Assembly: GCF_001642995.1 (NCBI RefSeq)
Contig: NZ_LOHS01000174.1
Location: 1-64,000, forward strand
Length of the DNA stretch: 64,000 nucleotides
Reading direction: 5' to 3'
From: Streptomyces jeddahensis
GTDB lineage: Bacteria > Actinomycetota > Actinomycetes > Streptomycetales > Streptomycetaceae
Below, piece after piece: positions 8,240 through 17,050 of this stretch. The translations under genes were made by a program, and so were the position numbers. The notes beneath the pieces were generated by a model that saw only the letters and a list, made by a program, of their open reading frames with translations, was not told the DNA's origin and made no database searches. Numbering within the stretch: position 1 is the stretch's first letter; every line of letters begins with the position of its first letter.

Positions 8240-8331
8240 TTGCGGGGTTCCGCTGTGCCCACCCGTTCCGCCCTGGGGGTACCTCCCAGGCCCTTAAGGC
8301 ACTGGGGGAGGAACGATTGCCCACAGCGGAG
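8240..8331. repeat. Palindrome-rich dispersed repeat, copy 1
   Basis: The core TGGGGGTACCTCCCAGGCCC-TTAAGG-CACTGGGGGAGG (8274-8312) contains two nested near-palindromes, CTGGGGGTACCTCCCAG and GCCCTTAAGGC. It is flanked by outer arms CCGCTGTG...CGTTCC and GGAACG...CACAGCGG. The same core recurs at 37130-37166 upstream of the aminotransferase. I recognise it as a frequent Streptomyces intergenic element. It separates convergent serine hydrolase and pirin genes and may act as a bidirectional terminator. Confidence 0.65.
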
Positions 8332-8332
8332 G

Positions 8333-9001
8333 TCAGCCTGTGTCCGTCATCTCCCACATCAGTACCTCCGCCGGAGCCTCCGTGCCCGCCTCCAGTTCCA
8401 GGGCCTTCGCGTCGGCGATGCGGGCCGAGTCGCCGGGGCCCAACACCACGTGGTCCAGGTGGACTTCGCCCCTCACCACGTGGACGTAGGCGAAGGCGGC
8501 GTCCGGCACTGCGGTGCGCTCGCCCGCCGTCAGGCGCCGTACGTGCAGCATCGCGCCCGCCTCGGGCACCGCGTACGGCGTCGAGTCCGCGATGCCGTGG
8601 ACGACCTCGTATGCGGGGTCGCCGCCCGGTTCCGCAGGGGCCAGCCACATCTGGATGAAGACCAGCGGCTCGGCGCCGTCGTTGCGCTCGACGTGCCGTA
8701 CGCCGCCGCCCGCGCTGAGACGCTGCACGTCGCCCGGCCGTACGACGGACTCGTGGCCCTGCGAGTCGCGGTGGGTGAGCTCGCCCTCGACGACCCAGGT
8801 CACGATCTCGGTGTGGCTGTGCGGGTGCTCGGTGAAGCCGGCGCCGGGCGCCAGGCGCTCCTCGTTGCAGGCGATGACGGAGCCGAAGCGGAGATTGCCG
8901 GGGTCGTAGTGGGGCCCGAAGGAGAAGGCGTGCAGGGACTCGATCCCGGTGGCCGGGTCCCCTCCTCGATAGCGCTCGCCCGCGCGCCGTACGTCCATCA
9001 C
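8333..9001 (-). CDS. Pirin family protein
   Basis: About 222 residues, a bicupin of the pirin/YhhW type. The metal-site motif HPHSHTEIV lies at about 58-66, followed by GGGVRHVERN with the further His and Glu ligands, and the C-terminal cupin ends in EVLMWEM. Bacterial pirins bind Fe or Ni, and some show quercetinase activity or modulate enzyme complexes; the role here is not inferable. The start may be GTG 9001 or ATG 8998. The -10-like TACCGT (9009-9014, minus strand) is 7 nt from GTG 9001, so I use it. It is divergent from fasR with only 59 bp between start codons. Confidence 0.85.
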   Translation of the reverse strand: MMDVRRAGERYRGGDPATGIESLHAFSFGPHYDPGNLRFGSVIACNEERLAPGAGFTEHPHSHTEIVTWVVEGELTHRDSQGHESVVRPGDVQRLSAGGGVRHVERNDGAEPLVFIQMWLAPAEPGGDPAYEVVHGIADSTPYAVPEAGAMLHVRRLTAGERTAVPDAAFAYVHVVRGEVHLDHVVLGPGDSARIADAKALELEAGTEAPAEVLMWEMTDTG

Positions 9002-9060
9002 GGATCCCACGGTAGCCCCGGCCGGCCGCCCGTCCGTCCGGATGAGGCAGTCTTGTCCAT

Positions 9061-10266
9061 GTGCCCGAACCAGAAGCCGCGCTGCCAGCGCAATCCGCAT
9101 CCGTCCCGCATCCGCATGCCGCGACCCTGAAGCGGCTGGAGAAATCCTCCGGCAGCCTCGCCGCTCAGGCCATCGCACGGATGGACGAGACGCTGCCGTG
9201 GTACCGGGCGATGCCCCCGGAGAACCGTTCCTGGATCGGTCTGGTCGCACAGGCCGGTATCGCCGCGTTCACCGAGTGGTTCCGGCACCCGGACGCGCCC
9301 CAGGCCATCTCCACCGATGTGTTCGGGACCGCGCCGCGCGAGCTGACCAGGGCGATCACGCTGCGGCAGACCGTCGAGATGGTGCGTACGACCATCGAGG
9401 TGATGGAGTCCGCGATCGAGGAGGTCGCGGCGCCCGGCGACGAGTCCGTCCTCAGGGAGGCGCTGCTCGTCTACGCGCGGGAGATCGCCTTCGCGACCGC
9501 GCAGGTGTACGCGCAGGCGGCCGAGGCCCGCGGTGCATGGGACGCCCGCCTGGAGTCGCTGGTGGTGAACGCGGTGCTGTCGGGCGAGGCCGACGAGGGC
9601 GCCGTGTCCCGGGCCGCCGCCCTCGGCTGGAACTCCCCCGAGCATGTGTGCGTGGTGCTGGGCACAGCGCCCGACGGTGACAGCGAACTGACGGTCGAGG
9701 CGATCCGCCGGGCCGCCCGGCACGCGAAGCTTCAGGTCCTGACCGGGGTCCTGGGCGACCGCCTGGTCGTCATCGCGGGCGGCGACGACAATCCGCTGCG
9801 CGTGGCGAAGGCGCTGATCGGGCCGTACGCCCCCGGGCCCGTGGTGGCCGGGCCCATCGTGCCGGACCTGCTGGCCGCCACCAGGTCCGCGCAGGCCGCG
9901 GCGGCGGGGCTCAAGGCGTGCTCCGCATGGCAGGACGCTCCCCGGCCGGTGCTCGCCGACGATCTGCTTCCGGAGCGTGCGATCGCCATGGACCCCTCCG
10001 CACGCGAACAACTGGTGGAGGAGATCTACAGACCGCTGGAGGAGGCGGGTTCGGCGCTCCTGGAGACCCTGAGCGTCTACCTGGAGCAGGCGAGCTCCCT
10101 CGAAGGGGCGGCCCGGATGCTTTTCGTTCACCCGAACACCGTTCGCTACCGGCTCCGACGTGTGACTGACGTCACCGGCTGGTCGCCGTCCGATGTACGC
10201 TCCGCGTTCACGTTGCGCATCGCCCTGATTCTCGGGCGCCTGACCAACGGCGATCCTCAGTCGTAG
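9061..10266 (+). CDS. fasR: FasR, PucR/CdaR-type activator of fatty acid synthesis
   Basis: A 401-residue regulator. The middle is a GGDEF-like PucR sensor region and the C-terminus (about 340-395) is the PucR helix-turn-helix, with SLEGAARMLFVHPNTVRYRL. In Streptomyces the gene immediately before fabD encodes FasR, which activates the fabD-fabH-acpP-fabF operon; the identical arrangement here supports the name. The GTG start at 9061 follows CAGTCT (9048-9053) by 7 nt with no Shine-Dalgarno. It lies 83 bp from fabD, and that gap contains an inverted repeat that could be its binding site. Confidence 0.9.
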   Translation: MPEPEAALPAQSASVPHPHAATLKRLEKSSGSLAAQAIARMDETLPWYRAMPPENRSWIGLVAQAGIAAFTEWFRHPDAPQAISTDVFGTAPRELTRAITLRQTVEMVRTTIEVMESAIEEVAAPGDESVLREALLVYAREIAFATAQVYAQAAEARGAWDARLESLVVNAVLSGEADEGAVSRAAALGWNSPEHVCVVLGTAPDGDSELTVEAIRRAARHAKLQVLTGVLGDRLVVIAGGDDNPLRVAKALIGPYAPGPVVAGPIVPDLLAATRSAQAAAAGLKACSAWQDAPRPVLADDLLPERAIAMDPSAREQLVEEIYRPLEEAGSALLETLSVYLEQASSLEGAARMLFVHPNTVRYRLRRVTDVTGWSPSDVRSAFTLRIALILGRLTNGDPQS

Positions 10267-10268
10267 CC

Positions 10269-10289
10269 AATTGTCGGGGGCCTACAATT
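10269..10289. promoter_or_regulatory. Inverted repeat/-10 region upstream of fabD
   Basis: AATTGT (10269-10274) and ACAATT (10284-10289) are exact inverted arms 9 nt apart. TACAAT (10283-10288) would serve as the -10 of the fab operon. The position between fasR and fabD makes this a candidate FasR-responsive promoter; binding is inferred only from location. Confidence 0.45.
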
Positions 10290-10349
10290 CCCCCTGCGGT
10301 TCTTCGTCCCTGTCCCCACGGGCGGCTGCGGCCGTCCACAAGAGAGAGT

Positions 10350-11276
10350 GTGAGAGTGCTCGTACTCGTCGCTCCCGGCCAAGGCGCCCAGACGCCCGGC
10401 TTCCTGACTCCCTGGCTCGAACTCCCCGGGGCCGCCGACCGCCTCGCCGCATGGTCGGACGCCATCGGGCTCGACCTCGCCCACTACGGCACGCAGGCCG
10501 ACGCGGACGCGATTCGCGACACCGCCGTGGCCCAGCCGCTGCTGGTCGCCGCCGGTCTGCTGTCGGCCTCCGCCCTGGAGGTCACGCCCGGCGCCGTCGC
10601 CGGCCACAGCGTGGGTGAGATCACCGCCGCCGCCTTCGCGGGGGTCCTGGACGACACCGCCGCCCTCCAGCTCGTACGGAAGCGGGGCCTGGCCATGGCC
10701 GAGGCCGCCGCCGTCACGCAGACCGGCATGTCCGCCATGCTGGGCGGGGACCCCGAGACCGTGGTCCCGCACCTGGAGAAGCTCGGCCTCACCCCGGCGA
10801 ACGTGAACGGCGCGGGCCAGATCGTGGCCGCCGGCACCGTCGAGCAGCTCGCCGCGCTGGCCGAGGACAAGCCCGAGGGCGTGCGCCGCGTGGTGCCGCT
10901 GCAGGTCGCCGGCGCGTTCCACACCCGGCACATGGCCCCCGCGGTCGAGAAGCTCGCCGAGGCGGCTCAGGCCCTGACGCCCGCCGACCCGGCGGTCGCG
11001 TACGTCTCGAACAAGGACGGCCAGACGGTTGAGACCGGCGCCGAGGTCCTCGCGCGCCTGGTCGGCCAGGTGGCCAATCCGGTCCGCTGGGACCTGTGCA
11101 TGGAGACGTTCCAGAAGCTGGGTGTGACCGCGCTGCTCGAGGTGTGCCCGGGCGGCACGCTGACCGGCCTCGCGAAGCGCGCGCTGCCCGGCGTCAAGAC
11201 GCTGGCGCTCAAGACCCCCGACGACCTCGACGCCGCCCGCGAACTCATCGCGGAACACGCCGAGCAGACGGCCTGA
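10350..11276 (+). CDS. fabD: Malonyl-CoA:ACP transacylase FabD
   Basis: A 308-residue cytoplasmic enzyme that moves malonate from CoA to AcpP, feeding type II fatty acid synthesis. It starts with the family motif APGQGAQ (8-14). The nucleophile elbow is GHSVGE with Ser87, and the catalytic His is in AGAFHTRHM near residue 190. The GTG at 10350 follows a GAGAGAG purine run; GTG 10356 is an in-frame alternative. It is the first gene of fabD-fabH-acpP-fabF and 17 nt from fabH. Malonyl-ACP is also the donor for polyketide pathways. Confidence 0.95.
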   Translation: MRVLVLVAPGQGAQTPGFLTPWLELPGAADRLAAWSDAIGLDLAHYGTQADADAIRDTAVAQPLLVAAGLLSASALEVTPGAVAGHSVGEITAAAFAGVLDDTAALQLVRKRGLAMAEAAAVTQTGMSAMLGGDPETVVPHLEKLGLTPANVNGAGQIVAAGTVEQLAALAEDKPEGVRRVVPLQVAGAFHTRHMAPAVEKLAEAAQALTPADPAVAYVSNKDGQTVETGAEVLARLVGQVANPVRWDLCMETFQKLGVTALLEVCPGGTLTGLAKRALPGVKTLALKTPDDLDAARELIAEHAEQTA

Positions 11277-11293
11277 CAAGGAGCCTCGAGAGC

Positions 11294-12325
11294 ATGTCGA
11301 AGATCAAGCCCAGCAAGGGTGCCCCGTATGCGCGCATCCTCGGTGTCGGCGGCTACCGTCCGACCCGGGTGGTGCCCAACGAGGTGATCCTCGAGAAGAT
11401 CGACTCGTCCGACGAGTGGATCCGCTCGCGCTCGGGCATCGCGACCCGCCACTGGGCCTCCGACGAGGAGACGGTCGCGGCGATGTCGATCGAGGCCTCG
11501 GGCAAGGCGATCGCCGACGCCGGGATCACGGCCGAGCAGATCGGCGCCGTGGTGGTCTCCACCGTCTCGCACTTCAGCCAGACCCCGGCCGTCGCCACCG
11601 AGATCGCCGACAAGATCGGCACGAACAAGGCCGCCGCGTTCGACATCTCGGCCGGCTGCGCGGGCTTCGGCTACGGCCTGACGCTCGCCAAGGGCCTGGT
11701 CGTCGAGGGCTCCGCCGAGTACGTGCTCGTGGTCGGCGTCGAGCGGCTCAGCGACCTGACCGACCTGGAGGACCGCGCGACGGCCTTCCTGTTCGGCGAC
11801 GGCGCGGGCGCGGTGGTCGTCGGCCCGTCCCAGGAGCCCGCGATCGGCCCGACCGTGTGGGGTTCCGAGGGCGACAAGGCGGAGCTGATCAAGCAGACCG
11901 TGCCGTGGGACCGCTTCCGGATCGGTGATGTGGCCGAGCTGCCGCTCGACAGCAACGGCGACATCAAGTTCCCGGCCATCACCCAGCAGGGGCAAGCAGT
12001 GTTCCGCTGGGCCGTGTTCGAGATGGCGAAGGTCGCCCAGCAGGCGCTGGACGCGGCCGGGATCAGCTCGGACGACCTGGACGTCTTCATTCCGCACCAG
12101 GCCAACATGCGGATCATCGACTCGATGGTGAAGACTCTCAAGCTGCCGGAGCACGTCACGGTCGCCCGTGACATCGAGACCACCGGCAACACCTCGGCCG
12201 CCTCGATTCCGCTCGCGATGGAGCGGCTCCTGGCGACCGGCGAGGCGAAGAGCGGCGACACCGCGCTCGTCATCGGCTTCGGGGCGGGTCTCGCATACGC
12301 CGCAACGGTCGTTACCCTCCCCTAG
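11294..12325 (+). CDS. fabH: Beta-ketoacyl-ACP synthase III FabH
   Basis: A 343-residue thiolase-fold enzyme that condenses acyl-CoA starters with malonyl-ACP and so sets straight or branched chain type. The catalytic triad is Cys122 (SAGCAGF), His268 (PHQANMR) and Asn299 (TGNTSAAS). The C-terminal GFGAGLAYAA is also typical. ATG 11294 is preceded by AAGGAG (11278-11283). It is the second gene of the fab operon; the start MSKIKPSKGAPYARILGVGG agrees with actinomycete FabH proteins. Confidence 0.95.
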   Translation: MSKIKPSKGAPYARILGVGGYRPTRVVPNEVILEKIDSSDEWIRSRSGIATRHWASDEETVAAMSIEASGKAIADAGITAEQIGAVVVSTVSHFSQTPAVATEIADKIGTNKAAAFDISAGCAGFGYGLTLAKGLVVEGSAEYVLVVGVERLSDLTDLEDRATAFLFGDGAGAVVVGPSQEPAIGPTVWGSEGDKAELIKQTVPWDRFRIGDVAELPLDSNGDIKFPAITQQGQAVFRWAVFEMAKVAQQALDAAGISSDDLDVFIPHQANMRIIDSMVKTLKLPEHVTVARDIETTGNTSAASIPLAMERLLATGEAKSGDTALVIGFGAGLAYAATVVTLP

Positions 12326-12389
12326 GCACCGTCCGGATCTTCCGGGCGGAAACCGCCACACCCTCTGGATACAGCGAAGGAGCGCCAAC

Positions 12390-12638
12390 ATGGCCGCCAC
12401 TCAGGAAGAGATCGTCGCCGGTCTCGCCGAGATCGTGAACGAGATCGCCGGGATCCCCACCGAGGACGTCCAGCTGGACAAGTCCTTCACCGACGACCTG
12501 GACGTCGACTCGCTGTCGATGGTCGAGGTCGTCGTCGCCGCCGAAGAGCGCTTCGACGTCAAGATCCCGGACGACGACGTCAAGAACCTCAAGACCGTCG
12601 GCGACGCCGTCGACTACATCCTCAAGCACCAGGGCTGA
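12390..12638 (+). CDS. acpP: Acyl carrier protein AcpP
   Basis: An 82-residue acidic four-helix carrier protein. Ser41 in DVDSLSMVE is the 4'-phosphopantetheine attachment site. It carries growing acyl chains between FabD, FabH and FabF. The ATG (12390) has AAGGAG at 12377-12382, and length and sequence are those of actinobacterial fatty acid ACP rather than polyketide ACP. It lies 64 nt after fabH and 104 nt before fabF. Confidence 0.95.
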   Translation: MAATQEEIVAGLAEIVNEIAGIPTEDVQLDKSFTDDLDVDSLSMVEVVVAAEERFDVKIPDDDVKNLKTVGDAVDYILKHQG

Positions 12639-12742
12639 TCGACCGATCAAGGGCCTGGGCCCACCATGGGCATCGTGCCCGCCGCTCCGCCACCCGGCGG
12701 TGGCGCCGCTGAACCTTCGTATCCGTTGGAGAAAGAATTCCT

Positions 12743-14014
12743 GTGAGCTCGACCAATCGCACCGTGGTCGTCACCGGTATCGGCGCAACCACACCGCTGG
12801 GTGGCGACGCAGCTTCCACTTGGGAGGCTCTGGTCGCCGGCCGCTCCGGCGTCGGCCTCCTCGAGCAGGACTGGGCCGCCGAACTCCCGGTCCGTATCGC
12901 CGCGCAGATCGCCGTCGACCCGGGTGAGATCATTCCGCGGCCGCAGGCCCGCAAGCTGGACCGCTCGGCGCAGTTCGCGCTGATCGCGGCTCAGGAGGCG
13001 TGGAAGGACGCCGGTTTCACCGGCAAGGCCGGCGAGGACGCGTCCGTCAACCCCGACCGTCTGGGTGCGGTCATCGCCTCCGGCATCGGCGGTGTGACGA
13101 CCCTCCTCGACCAGTACGACGTGCTGCGGGAGAAGGGCGTACGCCGCGTCTCGCCGCACACCGTCCCCATGCTGATGCCCAACTCCCCGGCCGCCAACGT
13201 CGGCCTGGAGGTGGGTGCCCGCGCCGGTGTCCACACGCCGGTGAGCGCCTGTGCGTCCGGCGCCGAGGCCATCGGCTACGCGATCGAGATGATCCGCACC
13301 GGCCGTGCGGACGTCGTCGTCGCGGGCGGCACGGAAGCGGCCATCCACCCGCTGCCGATCGTCGCGTTCGGCAACATGATGGCGATGTCCAAGAACAACG
13401 ACGACCCGCAGGGCGCCTCGCGTCCCTACGACTCGGGCCGCGACGGCTTCGTCCTCGGCGAGGGCGCCGGCGTGATCATCCTCGAGTCGGAGGAGCACGC
13501 CAAGGCCCGCGGCGCCAAGATCTACGCGGAGGCGGTCGGCCAGGGCATCTCGGCCGACGGCCACCACATCACGCAGCCCGAGCCGTCCGGCAACGGCATC
13601 GCTCAGGCGCTGCAGAACCTGCTCGACGGGACCGACCTCAAGCCCGCCGAGATCGTGCACATCAACGCGCACGCCACGTCGACGCCGCAGGGCGACGTCG
13701 CCGAGATCAAGGCGCTGCGCAAGGTGTTCGGCGACGACGTCGACCACATGGCGATCTCCGGCACGAAGTCGATGACCGGTCATCTGCTGGGCGGCGCCGG
13801 CGGCGTGGAGACCGTGGCCTCGGTCCTCGCGCTCCACCACCGCATCGCCCCGCCGACCATCAACGTCGACAACCTCGACCCCGAGGTCAACGCCGACGTG
13901 GTCCGCGGCGAGGCCCGCGCCCTGCCCGAGGGCAGGATCGCGGCGCTGAACGACTCGTTCGGCTTCGGCGGCCACAACGTGGTGCTGGCGTTCCGCACCC
14001 CTCCTTGCGCCTAA
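12743..14014 (+). CDS. fabF: Beta-ketoacyl-ACP synthase II FabF
   Basis: A 423-residue condensing enzyme that elongates acyl-ACP with malonyl-ACP. The Cys-His-His catalytic set is Cys170 (SACASGAEA), His310 (INAHATSTP) and His347 (KSMTGHLLGGAG). DSFGFGGHN near the C-terminus is the usual glycine-rich loop. The GTG start (12743) has TTGGAGAAAG upstream. It ends the fab operon, followed by two perfect hairpins. A polyketide KS was considered, but the operon context excludes it. Confidence 0.95.
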   Translation: MSSTNRTVVVTGIGATTPLGGDAASTWEALVAGRSGVGLLEQDWAAELPVRIAAQIAVDPGEIIPRPQARKLDRSAQFALIAAQEAWKDAGFTGKAGEDASVNPDRLGAVIASGIGGVTTLLDQYDVLREKGVRRVSPHTVPMLMPNSPAANVGLEVGARAGVHTPVSACASGAEAIGYAIEMIRTGRADVVVAGGTEAAIHPLPIVAFGNMMAMSKNNDDPQGASRPYDSGRDGFVLGEGAGVIILESEEHAKARGAKIYAEAVGQGISADGHHITQPEPSGNGIAQALQNLLDGTDLKPAEIVHINAHATSTPQGDVAEIKALRKVFGDDVDHMAISGTKSMTGHLLGGAGGVETVASVLALHHRIAPPTINVDNLDPEVNADVVRGEARALPEGRIAALNDSFGFGGHNVVLAFRTPPCA

Positions 14015-14068
14015 ACCGGCGCCGCTCTCGCGGACCTGGTTGCTCGCCGTTGGGGTTCCTCAATTAAT

Positions 14069-14102
14069 GGTTGCGGTGTTCGTCGTTTCGAACACCGCAA
14101 CC
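14069..14102. terminator. Hairpin downstream of fabF
   Basis: GGTTGCGGTGTTCG (14069-14082) pairs without mismatch with 14089-14102 across a 6-nt loop. It is the first of two tandem hairpins between the convergent fabF and DUF3145 genes. Confidence 0.75.
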
Positions 14103-14105
14103 AGT

Positions 14106-14159
14106 ACGTAACGAGAGAAGGCCCACCCGCATCACCGGGTGGGCCTTCTCTCGTTACGT
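14106..14159. terminator. Perfect 24-bp bidirectional terminator hairpin
   Basis: The arms at 14106-14129 and 14136-14159 are perfectly complementary over 24 bp with a 6-nt loop (CATCAC). The stem includes GAGAAGGCCCACCCG. It lies 15 nt from the stop of the leftward DUF3145 gene and after fabF, so it should terminate both. Confidence 0.85.
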
Positions 14160-14173
14160 GGGCTGAGTGCCCG

Positions 14174-14668
14174 TCAGACGACCTGGTGCAGCCAGCGCAC
14201 CGGGGCGCCCTCGCCCGCGTACCGGAAGGGCTCCAGTTCGTCGTCCCAGGGCTTGCCGAGGAGCTTGGCGATCTCCGCCTCGAGGTCGGTCTCGCCGCGC
14301 TGTGCGCGGGCTAGGGCGGCGCGGAGCCGGTCCTCGGGGATCAGGATGTCGCCGTGGATGCCGGTGACGGCGTGGAAGATGCCCAGCTCGGGGGTGGCGC
14401 TGTAGCGTTCGCCCTCGGCCGTGGCGCAGGGTTCGGCCGTGACCTCGAAGCGGAGCAGGTGCCAGCCGCGCAGCGCGGAGGCGAGCTGGGAGGCGGTGCC
14501 CACCTGGCCCTGCCAGGAGAACTCGGACCTCCAGGTGCCCGGCGACGCGGGCTGCCTGATCCAGTCGAGGTTGACGCGCGTGCCGAGCACGCCCGCGACT
14601 GCCCATTCGATGTGCGGGCACAGCGCGCGCGGCGCGGAGTGCACGTACAGAACTCCACGTGTCGTCAC
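14174..14668 (-). CDS. DUF3145 family protein
   Basis: A 164-residue actinobacterial protein of unknown function, starting MTTRGVLYVHSAPRALCPHI, which is the DUF3145 signature. It is soluble, with no signal peptide or membrane segment. The gene is conserved next to fabF in Streptomyces, on the opposite strand as here. GTG 14668 has GGAGGT about 5 nt upstream. Conservation beside the fatty acid operon hints at a lipid-linked role but nothing in the sequence proves it. Confidence 0.85.
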   Translation of the reverse strand: MTTRGVLYVHSAPRALCPHIEWAVAGVLGTRVNLDWIRQPASPGTWRSEFSWQGQVGTASQLASALRGWHLLRFEVTAEPCATAEGERYSATPELGIFHAVTGIHGDILIPEDRLRAALARAQRGETDLEAEIAKLLGKPWDDELEPFRYAGEGAPVRWLHQVV

Positions 14669-15002
14669 CGGGACCTCCAGTGTGGGACGAGGTGCGCCAT
14701 CGTCCGGCGGTCTCGCGCCCGTGCCAAGCGATTTTCCTCAAAAGGGACAGAGCAGACTTGTTGTAATTTAGCGGAACCGGTACAGCGGGGTGGACCGGCC
14801 GCCCTGTCGCTGCCGCGCCGGCAGCGTCCGGGCGCCACGGGGCCGAGGCTACCGTGCAGCGGGGCAAGGAGTGTGACGTACCGTCGGTCCCGCCGAAGGG
14901 AAACGCCCGGCATTCACCCGGCGGGACCCCCCGGGCCCCGGGAACGGCCACACAGGGCACATCGTTCACAGGGGGTGGACGGAACCACAGAGGGGAGCAG
15001 GC
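14669..15002. other. 334-bp divergent intergenic region
   Basis: This gap lies between the start codons of the DUF3145 gene and the SGNH lipoprotein. It should hold both promoters. An AT-richer patch (about 14750-14775, with TTGTTGTAATTTAG) is the only departure from the GC-rich background. GGGGAG at about 14992-14997 is the ribosome site of the lipoprotein. No repeat or RNA gene was recognised. Confidence 0.5.
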
Positions 15003-15914
15003 ATGCGGAGCCGCAGCCGCCGCTTGTATGCCGCCGTCGCCGCTGTGACGGCGGCTTTGCTGGGCGCCGGCGGTCTGGTCGCCTGCGACGCCCTCGGTGG
15101 CGCATCCCCCGGTGCGACAGGTTCGACGAAGCGTCAGGCGGCGTCGCCCAAGCCGACGCCGGTCTGGGACCGCAGCCCGTCCTCGGTGGCCGCCGTGGGC
15201 GACTCCATCACCCGCGGGTTCGACGCGTGTTCGGTGCTCTCCGACTGCCCTGAGGTGTCCTGGGCGACGGGCAGCGACACGACGGTGCGGAGCCTGGCGG
15301 TGCGGCTGCTCGGGAAGCAGCGCGCGGCCGCCCACAGTTGGAACTACGCCGTGACCGGTGCCCGCATGGCGGACGTGGCCGCGCAGATGGAGAAGGCGGC
15401 GGCGCGCCGTCCCGAACTGGTGGCGGTGATGGCCGGCGCCAACGACGCGTGCCGCTCGTCGACGTCCGCGATGACCTCGGTGGCGGACTTCCGCGAGCAG
15501 TTCGAGAACGCGATGCGGACGCTGCGCCGCGAGCTGCCCAAGGCCCAGGTGTACGTGGCGAGCGTGCCGGACCTGAAGCGGCTCTGGTCCCAGGGGCGCA
15601 CCAATCCGATGGGCAAGCAGGTGTGGAAGCTGGGCATCTGCCCGTCCATGCTGGGCGACGCGGACGTGGTGGACGCGGCCGCGACGAAGCGACGGGACAC
15701 CGTGCAGAAGCGCGTGATCGCCTACAACAAGGTCCTGAAGGGCGTCTGTGCGCAGGACGACCGCTGCCGGTTCGACGGCGGAGCGGTCTTCGAGTACCGC
15801 TTCGGCACCCAGCAGTTGAGCCACTGGGACTGGTTCCATCCCAGCAAGGACGGGCAGGCACGGCTGGCCGCCATCGCCTACCGCACGGTGACGGCGAAGA
15901 ACCCGCCCGGGTAG
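15003..15914 (+). CDS. SGNH-hydrolase lipoprotein
   Basis: A 303-residue exported lipoprotein. The basic N-terminus MRSRSRR is followed by a hydrophobic stretch and the lipobox LVAC with Cys28. The SGNH/GDSL blocks are GDSIT (Ser68), GANDAC (Asn147) and DWFH (Asp276, His279), giving a Ser-Asp-His esterase. Two Cys pairs in the mature part may form disulfides. The likely substrate is an extracellular ester (lipid or acetylated polysaccharide), but it is not determined. GGGGAG precedes ATG 15003. The gene is monocistronic; an epimerase gene follows 79 nt later with its own -10. Confidence 0.85.
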   Translation: MRSRSRRLYAAVAAVTAALLGAGGLVACDALGGASPGATGSTKRQAASPKPTPVWDRSPSSVAAVGDSITRGFDACSVLSDCPEVSWATGSDTTVRSLAVRLLGKQRAAAHSWNYAVTGARMADVAAQMEKAAARRPELVAVMAGANDACRSSTSAMTSVADFREQFENAMRTLRRELPKAQVYVASVPDLKRLWSQGRTNPMGKQVWKLGICPSMLGDADVVDAAATKRRDTVQKRVIAYNKVLKGVCAQDDRCRFDGGAVFEYRFGTQQLSHWDWFHPSKDGQARLAAIAYRTVTAKNPPG

Positions 15915-15993
15915 TACGGGCTGTGCCGTATCCGGGTGCCCGGAAGGTGCCCTGATCACGCGCCGCCACCGGCCCCGGCGTAGGGTCCTGATC

Positions 15994-16986
15994 ATGCACA
16001 GCGAACTCTTCGGCACGCTCCCCGACGGCACGCCCGTCCACCGCTGGACCCTGGAACGGGGCGGTGTGCGCGTGCGCGTCCTGACGTACGGCGGGATCGT
16101 GCAGTCGGCCGAGGTCCCGGACCGGGACGGGCGCAGTGCCCAGGTGGCGCTGGCGCTGCCCGACCTCCAGGGGTATCTGGAGAACCCCGGGCCGTACTTC
16201 GGCGCCCTGGTCGGCCGCTATGCGAACCGGATCGCGAACGGCCGCTTCCAGCTCGACGGCTCCCTCTACCACCTGGCGCAGAACAACGGGCCGAACAGCC
16301 TGCACGGCGGCGAGGAGGGCTTCGACCAGCGGGTGTGGGACGCGGAGCCGGTGGAGTACGGCGTACGGCTGTCACGCGTGAGCCCGCACGGCGAGGAGGG
16401 CTTCCCTGGCCGCCTGGAGGTCTCGGCGACGTACTCGCTGGACGAGTCGGGCGCGCTGCGGATCGCGTACGAGGCGGTCACCGACGCACCGACCGTCGTG
16501 AACCTGACGAACCACAGCTACTGGAACCTGGCCGGCGCCGACGCGGGTTCCGCGGCCGCGGCCGGGCACGAGCTGCGGATCGCGGCGTCGCGGTACACGC
16601 CGGTCGACGCGGACCTGATCCCGACCGGTGAGCTGGCCGATGTCGACGGGACCCGGTTCGACTTCCGGGCGCCACGGAAGGCCGGCAGCGGATACGACCA
16701 CAACTTCGTGCTGGAAAAGGGCGTGACGAGCGCTGCCGAGCAGGTCGCCGAGCTGTACGACCCGGCGTCCGGGCGGGTGCTGACCGTCGCCACGACGGAG
16801 CCGGGCCTCCAGCTGTACACGGCGGACCACCTCGACGGCGATCCCTACGCCCCGGGCGCCGGTGTCGCGCTGGAGACGCAGCACTTCCCCGACTCCCCCA
16901 ACCGGCCGGAGTTCCCGAGCACGGTGCTGCGGCCGGGCGAGGTGTTCCGGTCGGAGACGGTGTTCGGGTTCGGGGTCCGGGACTGA
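15994..16986 (+). CDS. Aldose 1-epimerase family protein
   Basis: A 330-residue galactose-mutarotase-fold protein that interconverts alpha and beta anomers of aldoses. Visible are the substrate Arg in GRYANRIANG, the catalytic His in NHSYWNLAG and the catalytic Glu in LETQHFPDSPNRPEFPST. It has no signal peptide. TAGGGT (15981-15986) lies 7 nt before ATG 15994 with no Shine-Dalgarno, so it is probably leaderless. It is convergent with a GH3 glucosidase, which suggests, but does not prove, a role in use of the released sugar. A second paralogue is at 36028. Confidence 0.9.
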   Translation: MHSELFGTLPDGTPVHRWTLERGGVRVRVLTYGGIVQSAEVPDRDGRSAQVALALPDLQGYLENPGPYFGALVGRYANRIANGRFQLDGSLYHLAQNNGPNSLHGGEEGFDQRVWDAEPVEYGVRLSRVSPHGEEGFPGRLEVSATYSLDESGALRIAYEAVTDAPTVVNLTNHSYWNLAGADAGSAAAAGHELRIAASRYTPVDADLIPTGELADVDGTRFDFRAPRKAGSGYDHNFVLEKGVTSAAEQVAELYDPASGRVLTVATTEPGLQLYTADHLDGDPYAPGAGVALETQHFPDSPNRPEFPSTVLRPGEVFRSETVFGFGVRD

Positions 16987-16997
16987 CATACCCCCGG

Positions 16998-17040
16998 CAC
17001 GCTGGGCGGACGTACCCCGCACGCTGGGCGGGGTACCCCG
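16998..17040. repeat. Two-copy tandem repeat with GGGGTACCCC palindrome
   Basis: CACGCTGGGCGGACGTACCC (16998 onward, 22 bp) is followed by a 21-bp near-copy (17020-17040) that differs in the GGACGT/GGGGT section. The second copy contains the palindrome GCGGGGTACCCCGC. It lies between convergent epimerase and GH3 genes and may act as a terminator. Confidence 0.55.
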
Positions 17041-17050
17041 CACCCCGTAC

